Source of the DNA: Sinanaerobacter chloroacetimidivorans | GTDB taxonomy: Bacteria; Bacillota; Clostridia; Peptostreptococcales; Anaerovoracaceae | NCBI RefSeq assembly: GCF_018128545.1 | Contig: NZ_JAGSND010000007.1 | Span: forward strand, 62,001 to 126,000 | DNA length: 64,000 nt | Reading direction: 5' to 3' | Part shown: positions 16,473 to 23,189 of the stretch, piece after piece | How positions within the stretch are numbered: position 1 is the first letter of the stretch | How the letters are laid out: each line of letters begins with the position of its first letter | Program-made: the position numbers and the translations under genes | The notes under the pieces: model-generated | Databases searched by the model: none | What the model was told of the DNA's origin: nothing | What the model saw: only the letters and a program-made list of their open reading frames with translations

Positions 16473-16895
16473 ATGTATTGCGAAACTTGTGGGAGTGGCT
16501 ACACGAATGATGTAATGGATCATTTCCAGAACCCAAGAAATTCAGGGCATCTCGTTGATGCAGACGGTGAAGGAAAAACCGGCGATCCGGAGTGCGGCGA
16601 TCATATCGTCATTTCAATCAAAGTCAGGAATCAGAGGATTGAGGACATACGGTTTCTCGTATATGGCTGTGCAGCAGCTATCGCAACAACAAGTATGACT
16701 ACCGAGCTTGCTAAAGGTAAAACTTTAACTGAGGCGCTTAATATCACCGATGATGATGTGGCAAACGCTTTGGGGGGACTTCCCGAGAACAAATTGCACT
16801 GCTCTTTACTTGGACCGACTGCCTTGAAGAATGCGATTCAGAATTACTACGACAGAATAAGTGACTTTAAAAAATGCCTGATGTATCAAGATTAG
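16473..16895 (+). CDS. NifU/IscU-like Fe-S cluster scaffold protein
   Basis: 140 residues of the IscU/NifU N-terminal fold: VMDHFQNPRNSG, GDPECGDHIVI (first Cys and Asp), FLVYGCAAAIATTS (second Cys) and LHCSLLG (third Cys). All three cluster ligands are present. An additional CETCGSG at the extreme N-terminus is not standard. It assembles transient [2Fe-2S]/[4Fe-4S] clusters in the cytosol. GAGGAGG precedes the ATG. It leads an operon with a DUF1847 protein and a HypE-like protein; no cysteine desulfurase is adjacent. Confidence 0.9.
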   Translation: MYCETCGSGYTNDVMDHFQNPRNSGHLVDADGEGKTGDPECGDHIVISIKVRNQRIEDIRFLVYGCAAAIATTSMTTELAKGKTLTEALNITDDDVANALGGLPENKLHCSLLGPTALKNAIQNYYDRISDFKKCLMYQD

Positions 16896-16915
16896 AAAAT
16901 GGAAAGGCTTCAAAC

Positions 16916-17572
16916 ATGAATAAGTATTATTGCGCTTTGTGTACCGATCATTATTGCAGATCGGGCGAAGTAGAAAAAACTACTTTAAACTGTCCTTGCA
17001 ATGATGATGATATTGAAAGCATAAAAGAATTATATCAAGAAGAAGAAAACTTTAATTTGGCATATCACTCCGCATTGACAGAAGCAGAAGGTTATGGCAA
17101 TAAAACGCGGCTTGAAGAAATCATGGATTTTGCAAAAAAATGTGGGTTTAGCAGGTTGGGTATAGCCTTTTGCTTGGGATTAAGCAAGGAGGCCAATACA
17201 CTTTGCAAGATCTTACGGCATAACTCGTTTGAGGTAGTGTCTGTTATTTGTAAAAACGGGAGCATCCCAAAGGAATTCTTAAATATAAGCCAAGAACAAA
17301 AATTGAGACCTAATACATATGAACCTATGTGTAATCCAATTGGTCAGGCAAAGTTGTTAAATAAGGCAGAGACGGAACTAAATATAATTCTGGGGCTTTG
17401 TGTAGGACACGATTCTTTGTTCATTAAGTATTCCGAGGCGCCAGTAACTGTATTTGCAGTTAAAGATCGAGTCCTGGCTCATAATCCACTAGGAGCACTC
17501 TATTTATGTGATAGTTATTATAAAAACAGATTATTTGGCAATACGAATGGTTCAAATGGGGATAAAAAATGA
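16916..17572 (+). CDS. DUF1847 (putative metal-binding) protein
   Basis: About 218 residues from the ATG at 16916 (GGAAAGG upstream). The N-terminus YYCALCTDHYCRSG is the Cys-rich DUF1847 signature, and the C-terminal half has IAFCLGLSKEA, CNPIGQAKLLN, ILGLCVGHDSLFIKYS and VKDRVLAHNPLGALY, all typical. The family is predicted to bind metal and its biochemical role is unknown. It overlaps the HypE start by 4 bp, implying a joint function. Confidence 0.85.
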   Translation: MNKYYCALCTDHYCRSGEVEKTTLNCPCNDDDIESIKELYQEEENFNLAYHSALTEAEGYGNKTRLEEIMDFAKKCGFSRLGIAFCLGLSKEANTLCKILRHNSFEVVSVICKNGSIPKEFLNISQEQKLRPNTYEPMCNPIGQAKLLNKAETELNIILGLCVGHDSLFIKYSEAPVTVFAVKDRVLAHNPLGALYLCDSYYKNRLFGNTNGSNGDKK

Positions 17573-18549
17573 AGATTAATATGGCTCACGGAAGCGGCGG
17601 AAAAGCTTCTGCAGAATTGATGAAGGACATCTTCGGCAAATATTTTAACAATGATGTACTTTCTAGAATGGAAGATGCTGCGGTCCTTCAAATCAATGGA
17701 AAAATTGCATTCAGCACAGATACTTTTGTTGTGAATCCCATATTTTTTAAAGGTGGGGACATAGGGAAACTGTCCGTTTGCGGTACGGTCAATGATTTAT
17801 TGATGATGGGGGCAGAACCCAGATATCTTACAGCTGGATTTATTTTAGAAGAAGGTCTTGATACCAATGAATTGGAGACCATTGTCGCATCAATGGCCAA
17901 AACAGCATCTGAAGCAGGAGTCTACATTGTAGCTGGAGACACTAAAGTAATAGAAGGAATCGGTGGCTTATACATCAACACTTCTGGAATTGGTCTCATC
18001 CCGGATGGCCGGGATATCAGCTCTGCGAATTTAAGCGAGGGCGACGTTATTATCGTATCTGGAAATCTCGGTGAACACCATGCGTGCATTTTAAGCGCCA
18101 GAATCGGTATTGAAAATCATATTCATAGTGATTGCGGAATTCTTGAACCGATTACGCACGCATTATTTGAAAACGAAATTAAGGTTAAAGCGATGAGAGA
18201 TGTAACAAGAGGTGGACTTGGAACGGTATTAAATGAATTTGCGGAAGCTTCCGGATGCAGCATAGAGATAGAAGAGGATTCTATTCCTGTCAGCCAGGAA
18301 GTGAGAGGATTCAGTGATATTTTAGGCTTGGATCCTTTATATATGGCAAATGAAGGGAAGATGATTTTCGTTGTTAGTAATGAGGATGCCGACAAGGCAT
18401 TACATATTATAAAACAAACAGAAATGGGGAAAGATGCATCAATTATTGCGAAGGTTCGACAAGGAAAAGGTGTGATCATGAAAACACACCTTGGCGGAAG
18501 TCGAGCTGTGGATATGTTGTATGGTGAGGGACTGCCCAGAATATGCTAG
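17569..18549 (+). CDS. hypE: HypE-like hydrogenase maturation protein
   Basis: 326 residues of the PurM/SelD/HypE fold: MAHGSGGKASAELMKDIF, DDAAVL-like EDAAVLQ, FSTDTFVV, GGDIGKLSVCGTVNDL, AGDTKVIEG and DVTRGGLGTVLNE. The C-terminus GLPRIC ends in the conserved Cys that HypF carbamoylates and HypE dehydrates to thiocyanate for [NiFe]-hydrogenase CN ligands. No hypA, B, C, D or F is in the window; instead it overlaps DUF1847 and follows a NifU-like scaffold. It may serve a hydrogenase encoded elsewhere or a different metal centre. Confidence 0.88.
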   Translation: MKINMAHGSGGKASAELMKDIFGKYFNNDVLSRMEDAAVLQINGKIAFSTDTFVVNPIFFKGGDIGKLSVCGTVNDLLMMGAEPRYLTAGFILEEGLDTNELETIVASMAKTASEAGVYIVAGDTKVIEGIGGLYINTSGIGLIPDGRDISSANLSEGDVIIVSGNLGEHHACILSARIGIENHIHSDCGILEPITHALFENEIKVKAMRDVTRGGLGTVLNEFAEASGCSIEIEEDSIPVSQEVRGFSDILGLDPLYMANEGKMIFVVSNEDADKALHIIKQTEMGKDASIIAKVRQGKGVIMKTHLGGSRAVDMLYGEGLPRIC

Positions 18550-18561
18550 GCAGAAGTTCAA

Positions 18562-19002
18562 TCAAATAACAAGATTGACGAAATCCCCTTTCTTTATTTT
18601 ACCTCCCCGGATGACGCGGCAGAATAAACCTTCTTTTGGGAGAAGACTTACGCCGAATGTTTGGCTTACGATGCTGGGATGATCTTCTTTTCCGATTTGA
18701 GTCACTTCAAGAATGACATTATCCGAGATGTGGATTTTACTGCCGACTTTTGCGGAGGATAAATCAAGACCGCCGATTAACAGGTTTTCAGCGAAATCAC
18801 CTGGGCCGGCATTCAGATGATAGATTTCGTTTGTTTTATAGACGCTGTCCCAGCTGAGACAGGTAATCTGACGGCCCCAATCGCCTCCATGACCATCGCC
18901 TTCGATTCCAAAGCCATCAATAATATTCGCTTCAGCGATTTCCTTCTTAAGCTGGCCTCTTTCCGGACTGATAGAAATTGAGTAGATATACCCTGTATTC
19001 AT
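18562..19002 (-). CDS. MOSC domain protein
   Basis: About 146 residues from the ATG at 19002 after AAAGGA. It has the MOSC pattern with ISPERGQLKKEI, GIEGDGHGGDWGRQITCLSWDS and NLLIGGLDLSSAKVGSKIHI, lacking fused domains. Stand-alone MOSC proteins are linked to molybdenum cofactor sulfur chemistry or sulfur-carrier delivery. Here the usual catalytic Cys position reads QITCLS. It follows DUF134 on the same strand, separated by a terminator-like hairpin, and converges on hypE. Confidence 0.85.
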   Translation of the reverse strand: MNTGYIYSISISPERGQLKKEIAEANIIDGFGIEGDGHGGDWGRQITCLSWDSVYKTNEIYHLNAGPGDFAENLLIGGLDLSSAKVGSKIHISDNVILEVTQIGKEDHPSIVSQTFGVSLLPKEGLFCRVIRGGKIKKGDFVNLVI

Positions 19003-19042
19003 ATTGAATCCTTTCAAATTGTAATTTTTGCACCATATAATA

Positions 19043-19079
19043 AAAGCAAAGCAACATGGTATTCCTTGTCCTTTGCTTT
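19043..19079 (-). terminator. Terminator after the DUF134 gene
   Basis: Stem AAAGCAAAG / CTTTGCTTT with a 19-base loop. On the reverse strand it is followed by TTTTATTAT. Partial read-through into the MOSC gene is possible. Confidence 0.6.
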
Positions 19080-19086
19080 CAAATAA

Positions 19087-19563
19087 CTAATCGATTGAAT
19101 GGTGACGCCAGCAGCAGTTTTTCCGGCAAGCTTTCCCCTTGCAGTTCTGTCCGCAGGAGACTTCGCTTGAGCCGCAGCTTGGGCACACATACTCCCCACG
19201 CTTGATTGCATCAAGGTTTTCGTAGCTTTCCATCCATTCCTTCCCGCAATGGGAGCACTTTACAGGACAAATATTCAATGTAAAGTTGCCGCCTTCGATG
19301 AGTATGGATTTTCCGTTGATCAAGCTGTCCGCGATTTTCTCTCTGGCAGAAATAAGGATACGCTGAAATGTTGGTCTGGAAACCTCCATCTTTGCAGCGC
19401 ATTCCTCCTGTTCCATGCCTTCAAGGTCTTTTAGCCTGATTGCCTCAAGTTCCTCCAGCTTTAAAATATTCTTGTCCACTTCCGGGATATCCTTGTCGGA
19501 TGGAATGAAGTAAGGTACGGTGGGAATGTTTTCAATTTTTCTCCATTTTGTTGGTCTTGCCAT
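19087..19563 (-). CDS. DUF134 DNA-binding protein
   Basis: 158 residues. N-terminus MARPTKWRKIENIPTVPYF, then a sigma-4-like HTH (LEELEAIRLKDLEGMEQEECAAKMEVSRPTFQRIL) as in all DUF134 proteins. A C-terminal Cys-rich extension has three or more CxxC-type pairs (CPVKCSHCGKEW, YVCPSCGS, CGQNCKGKACRKNCC). It is the only clear DNA-binding regulator between 4 and 27 kb, next to several boxes TATG-NN-CATA, and DUF134 genes habitually lie beside NifX-like and Mrp genes. A metal- or cluster-responsive regulator of that set is a reasonable inference. Confidence 0.85.
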   Translation of the reverse strand: MARPTKWRKIENIPTVPYFIPSDKDIPEVDKNILKLEELEAIRLKDLEGMEQEECAAKMEVSRPTFQRILISAREKIADSLINGKSILIEGGNFTLNICPVKCSHCGKEWMESYENLDAIKRGEYVCPSCGSSEVSCGQNCKGKACRKNCCWRHHSID

Positions 19564-19604
19564 TGCTTATCAACTCCATTATTAAAAATCCACTTTACGA
19601 TAAC

Positions 19605-19633
19605 AGTTTATCGGCATAAACAAAATATGTCAA
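19605..19633 (-). promoter_or_regulatory. DUF134 promoter with overlapping palindrome
   Basis: Reverse strand TTGACA (19633-19628), 17-bp spacer, TAAACT (19610-19605). A palindrome GTTTAT-CGGC-ATAAAC (19606-19621) overlaps the -10, a natural autoregulatory operator. Confidence 0.6.
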
Positions 19634-19687
19634 TGATTCAATTTGTCAGGCTTTAATTGTATGGCGATTAAATATTTAAATTAGTAA

Positions 19688-19715
19688 TTGACATATGCCC
19701 ATAATTATTTATACT
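19688..19715 (+). promoter_or_regulatory. Promoter with TATG-CC-CATA box
   Basis: TTGACA (19688-19693) directly followed by TATGCCCATA, 16-bp spacer, TATACT (19710-19715). It drives the NifX-like gene. Confidence 0.75.
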
Positions 19716-19751
19716 GTAATTAAAGAGAAAAGTCAATAGGGAGGTTTGAAA

Positions 19752-20111
19752 ATGAAAATTGCATTTCCTGTTAGTGAAAAATCGATCGAATCTGATATCT
19801 ATGATTCTTTTGGCAGAGCTCCGTACTTCGTAATTTACAATACCATTTCGAAGGATATAGAATATTTGGATCATAGAGCAGTGGTTGCTCAGGGAGCAGG
19901 CGGAATCAGGGCGGCGCAGGTCCTGGTTGATCAAGGGATAAAGGTGATTATCGCGCAGCAGTGTGGAGAAAACGCAGAAAAACTCCTGAGAAAAGCAGAA
20001 GTTTTGATCTACAAGGCATCAGTAGGATCTATTCGGGATAATATAGAAGCATATCTAAATGATCAGCTCAATCTACTTAACGAGTTTAAATTCAAAAAAA
20101 CGGACCTGTGA
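19752..20111 (+). CDS. NifB/NifX-family cluster-binding protein
   Basis: 119 residues from the ATG at 19752 (GGGAGG upstream). MKIAFPVSEKSIESDIYDSFGRAPYFVIY, AQGAGGIRAAQVLVDQG and QQCGENAEKLLRKAE give the NifX fold. It is paralogous to the gene at 15.2 kb, but stands alone with its own boxed promoter. The C-terminus has no His/Cys tail. Confidence 0.87.
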   Translation: MKIAFPVSEKSIESDIYDSFGRAPYFVIYNTISKDIEYLDHRAVVAQGAGGIRAAQVLVDQGIKVIIAQQCGENAEKLLRKAEVLIYKASVGSIRDNIEAYLNDQLNLLNEFKFKKTDL

Positions 20112-20252
20112 TAATTTCAATGAAATTTGTGACAATGTTACGGAGAAATATCGCAGAAAATACTATAATTTGTTTTAGCTTAATAAAAAAACAGGGTATA
20201 AATGGCATATAAATTTAAAAATTGCCGTATCAGTATAACTATGGAGTAAACA

Positions 20253-20888
20253 ATGATAAGCGAAAACGAACTGCAAGACAGGATCAAAATCAGATATGAG
20301 GGAGAAAGCTCGCAGGATTGTGTTCTAAGCTGCGGAAACACATTACAGGAATTAGACATTAAATTTGGTGAAATAATTCTTGATCTGGGGTGCGGCAGAG
20401 GAGAAGACACAATTGAAGCCGCTATAATGGTCGGACCGGAAGGTATGGCTATTGGTCTAGATCTTTCAGAAGCTATGATAATTGAGGCGATTTCCCGTGC
20501 CACAAATAAAAAGGTTACAAACGCCGTTTTTACCAAGGGGAAAATTGAAAGTCTACCCTTTCCTGAGAATTCCTTTGATGCCGTAATGAGTAATTGTGTC
20601 ATCAATCATGCGCAGGACAAGAGTAAAGCCTATCGTGAGATTCACCGAGTATTGATACCGAACGGCCGGTTTGTAGTAGCGGATGCAATGTCAAAATATC
20701 CGCTACCTGCAGAAGTGAAAGATGATCCTGAGGCTTGGGCTCAATGCTTCGGCGGTGCAATCACCGAAGAAGAATATCTTGACAGTATTTTAGAGGCGGG
20801 TTTTAGAAAAGTTGAAATACTGAGCAGGCGTGAATATATAAAAAACGGATATGATTTCATCAGTTTAACAATAAAAGCTGTGAAATAA
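20253..20888 (+). CDS. Class I SAM-dependent methyltransferase, ArsM-like
   Basis: 211 residues: motif I ILDLGCGRGEDT, IGLDLSEAMI, LPFPENSFDAVMSNCVINH and HRVLIPNGRFVVADAMS as in arsenite methyltransferase-type proteins. The N-terminal IKIRYEGESSQDCVLSCG is shorter than ArsM and keeps two cysteines; the YYG and paired-Cys regions of classical ArsM are not complete, so the substrate is uncertain. The stop lies 23 bp before the Cys-rich 35-residue peptide gene and no terminator intervenes. Methylation of a metalloid or of that peptide are both possible. Confidence 0.8.
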   Translation: MISENELQDRIKIRYEGESSQDCVLSCGNTLQELDIKFGEIILDLGCGRGEDTIEAAIMVGPEGMAIGLDLSEAMIIEAISRATNKKVTNAVFTKGKIESLPFPENSFDAVMSNCVINHAQDKSKAYREIHRVLIPNGRFVVADAMSKYPLPAEVKDDPEAWAQCFGGAITEEEYLDSILEAGFRKVEILSRREYIKNGYDFISLTIKAVK

Positions 20889-20911
20889 ATGCACTCAAGG
20901 AGGTGATGTGA

Positions 20912-21019
20912 ATGAAGAAAGTTACGACGAAGACTGCGAAAGCTACTTGTTGTGCGAACTTTACAACAGCACAATGCTGCTCAAAAGCATCAAAGGTGGT
21001 AGCCGGCTGTCACAATTAA
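20912..21019 (+). CDS. 35-residue Cys-rich peptide, candidate RiPP precursor
   Basis: A strong ribosome site (AAGGAGGTGATGTGA) precedes ATG for 35 residues. The N-terminal twelve residues are Lys/Thr-rich leader-like; cysteines sit at 13-14 and 22-23 (two CC pairs eight apart) and 33 in a C-terminal VVAGCHN. It is immediately upstream of a radical SAM-SPASM enzyme with an intervening hairpin, the classic arrangement of a ribosomally made, radical-SAM-modified peptide. No match to a named precursor family is recognised. Modification (for example thioether or metal ligand formation) is inferred, not seen. Confidence 0.7.
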   Translation: MKKVTTKTAKATCCANFTTAQCCSKASKVVAGCHN

Positions 21020-21024
21020 CGACG

Positions 21025-21048
21025 TGAGGCAGCTTCCATGCTGCCTCA
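21025..21048 (+). terminator. Hairpin between peptide gene and radical SAM gene
   Basis: 9-bp perfect stem TGAGGCAGC / GCTGCCTCA, loop TTCCAT, followed by ATTT. Probably an attenuator or mRNA-stabilising hairpin giving more peptide than enzyme. Confidence 0.65.
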
Positions 21049-21076
21049 ATTTCCCAAATAACTCTCGGAGGATGAA

Positions 21077-23170
21077 ATGATCATACCTAAGAATAATATA
21101 ATCGTAACATTGGATAAGCGCGAACCTGTTGAATATGCAATTCTGAACCCGATTTCCGGCAGTTTTGATATTATGAGCGAGTTGGAATACAAGCAGTATT
21201 GTGAACTGGAATCCGGAAAAGATATAACTCCTGAAATGACAGAGTATCTCATTGAAAGGGGATATTTGTTCAAAGAGCAGCGGGATTATGAGAGGTCATG
21301 GAATGAAGCTTATGACGAGTTCCATAAAGAAATAAGGGATTCCCAGATTCAATTGATGCTTATTCCGACTTATTCCTGCAATTTGGCGTGTACATACTGT
21401 TTTCAGCATGGCATTGACGGAAGACCATCGTTAATAACCAGAGAAGCCATCGATGGTTTTTTTGATTATATACAGAAAGAGTTTGCAGATGCAAAGATAA
21501 AACCGTTTATAACATTGTTTGGCGGTGAGCCCCTTATTAATTCAAAGGCACAAAGAGAGATCATTGAGTATATCGTCGAGCAATGTGTCGAACTGGATTA
21601 CGAACTTTCTGCTGTAACGAATGGTTATGACTTTGCTGAATATGCAGATATGCTGAAAAGAGCTAAAATTAAAGAAATCCAGTTTACACTGGACGGAACT
21701 CAATCCGTTCATGATCAAAGGAGAATGACGGCAAATCATAAGGGTTCCTTCGATAAAGTTCTGGCGGGGATTGAGAAGGCTGTCTTATATGGTATGCCGG
21801 TGAATCTGAGAACCGTAACGGATAAGCATAATATTGATGATCTTGTGAATCTCGCGGAATTACTTGATCAAAAAGGTTGGCTCAATTTGCCCCCGGAACT
21901 GTTCAAAACACAAGTCGGGAGAAACTATGAACTCTTCGAATGCTATGAAAAGCCGGAACATCTTTTCTCCCAGGCTGAATTATGGGGGTATGTATCCCGG
22001 CTGGCGGAACAATATCCGGTTGTGAAGAAATTTCACCGTCCCGATTTCATGGGACTGCGATATTTGGTCGATACCGGAGAAATGTATCTGGCAAGCTTCG
22101 ACACCTGCCCGGCAGCTAAAACAGAGTGGGTTTTTGATCTTTATGGTGACATTTACGGTTGTACGGCAAGCTGCGGCAGAGAAGATTTTAAATTGGGAAC
22201 ATATTGGCCTTCTGTGCAGAAAAATGAAACAGCGATACAAAACTGGAAGAAGCGGGATGTTGCTAATATTGAAAAATGCAAGAGCTGCAAATACGATGTG
22301 ATCTGCGGCGGGGGGTGCGGAGTTGTTGCTGCAAACAAGAATAATGGAGAGATTCTATCGCCGGACTGCCGGCCGATCCAGGAGCTTTACGATATAGGAC
22401 TTAATTTTTATCGGGATGATATCAAAATTTATGAAGATACTGAAGCAGCCGTTAAGCCAACCGCTGAAGAAAAAACAAAAGCTAAGGCCGGCTGTATTAT
22501 TTGCGGGAGCTCCCTGGTTTACAGCGAGCACGCAGAGGACCATGTATGTAGTATCTGTGGAAAAACTTATTCTTCCAATATCAGATGTATCCAAGGACAC
22601 TATGTATGTGACCGATGCCACAACGGCGATGTTCTGGATCATATGGTGGACTTGCTGATCAAGTCTGCTGAGAAAAATCCTGTTCGTCTTGCCGAAATGG
22701 TTTTCGATATGCCAACAATGAAGATGCATGGGCCGGAGCATCACAGCATGGTGCCGGCAGTGCTTGAGACGGCTCACCAAAATATTTTAGGAATCCGAGA
22801 CACAAGTAAAATACAGGAAGCAATCAAAAGAGGAAAAGACATCAAGGGAGGAAGCTGCGGATTTCACGGGAACTGCGGAGCCTGCGTAGGAACCGGGATT
22901 GCCGAATCAATATACCTTGGCGCAACCCCAAAATCGAAAGACGAAAGAGGCAGGGCAATGCTGGCGACTAGTAAAGCATTATTGGCAGTCAGTGAATTAG
23001 CCGGACCTCTTTGCTGTAAACGGGACAGCATTACATCGATCAAAACATACATGAATATGAGCGACCGCTATAAAGGTGCGGATCATTATCAATATTCCTG
23101 CAGACACTATATATTTAACCCGGATTGTCTAGGACTTAAATGCCCATATTTTCCGATTAGTAATAAGTAA
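21077..23170 (+). CDS. Radical SAM-SPASM peptide maturase fused to DUF5714
   Basis: 697 residues. Residues 1-90 resemble the peptide-binding N-terminal region of maturases. The radical SAM motif is C101-NLA-C105-TY-C108, followed by FGGEPLIN. A SPASM region around 370-440 has CTASCG, CKSCKYDVICGGGCG and PDCRP. From about 470 the DUF5714 domain follows: CIICGSSLVY, CSICGKTY, CIQGHYVCDRCH, MHGPEHHSMVPA and GSCGFHGNCGACVGTG. CGGAGG is 5 bp before the ATG. DUF5714 function is unknown; its fusion to a maturase strongly ties it to peptide or metal-cofactor modification with the small upstream peptide. Confidence 0.88.
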   Translation: MIIPKNNIIVTLDKREPVEYAILNPISGSFDIMSELEYKQYCELESGKDITPEMTEYLIERGYLFKEQRDYERSWNEAYDEFHKEIRDSQIQLMLIPTYSCNLACTYCFQHGIDGRPSLITREAIDGFFDYIQKEFADAKIKPFITLFGGEPLINSKAQREIIEYIVEQCVELDYELSAVTNGYDFAEYADMLKRAKIKEIQFTLDGTQSVHDQRRMTANHKGSFDKVLAGIEKAVLYGMPVNLRTVTDKHNIDDLVNLAELLDQKGWLNLPPELFKTQVGRNYELFECYEKPEHLFSQAELWGYVSRLAEQYPVVKKFHRPDFMGLRYLVDTGEMYLASFDTCPAAKTEWVFDLYGDIYGCTASCGREDFKLGTYWPSVQKNETAIQNWKKRDVANIEKCKSCKYDVICGGGCGVVAANKNNGEILSPDCRPIQELYDIGLNFYRDDIKIYEDTEAAVKPTAEEKTKAKAGCIICGSSLVYSEHAEDHVCSICGKTYSSNIRCIQGHYVCDRCHNGDVLDHMVDLLIKSAEKNPVRLAEMVFDMPTMKMHGPEHHSMVPAVLETAHQNILGIRDTSKIQEAIKRGKDIKGGSCGFHGNCGACVGTGIAESIYLGATPKSKDERGRAMLATSKALLAVSELAGPLCCKRDSITSIKTYMNMSDRYKGADHYQYSCRHYIFNPDCLGLKCPYFPISNK

Positions 23171-23189
23171 TAATTAAAGGAGTGATATC

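Noticed and set aside
17569-18549. Selenophosphate synthetase (SelD) reading of this gene
   Set aside because: The N-terminus lacks the SelD Cys/Sec and Lys motif, while the C-terminal PRIC and overall motifs fit HypE.
20253-23170. Known SCIFF or Clo7bot-type peptide cluster
   Set aside because: The peptide has CC pairs instead of the spaced six-Cys pattern of SCIFF, and the maturase carries DUF5714. No named family fits.
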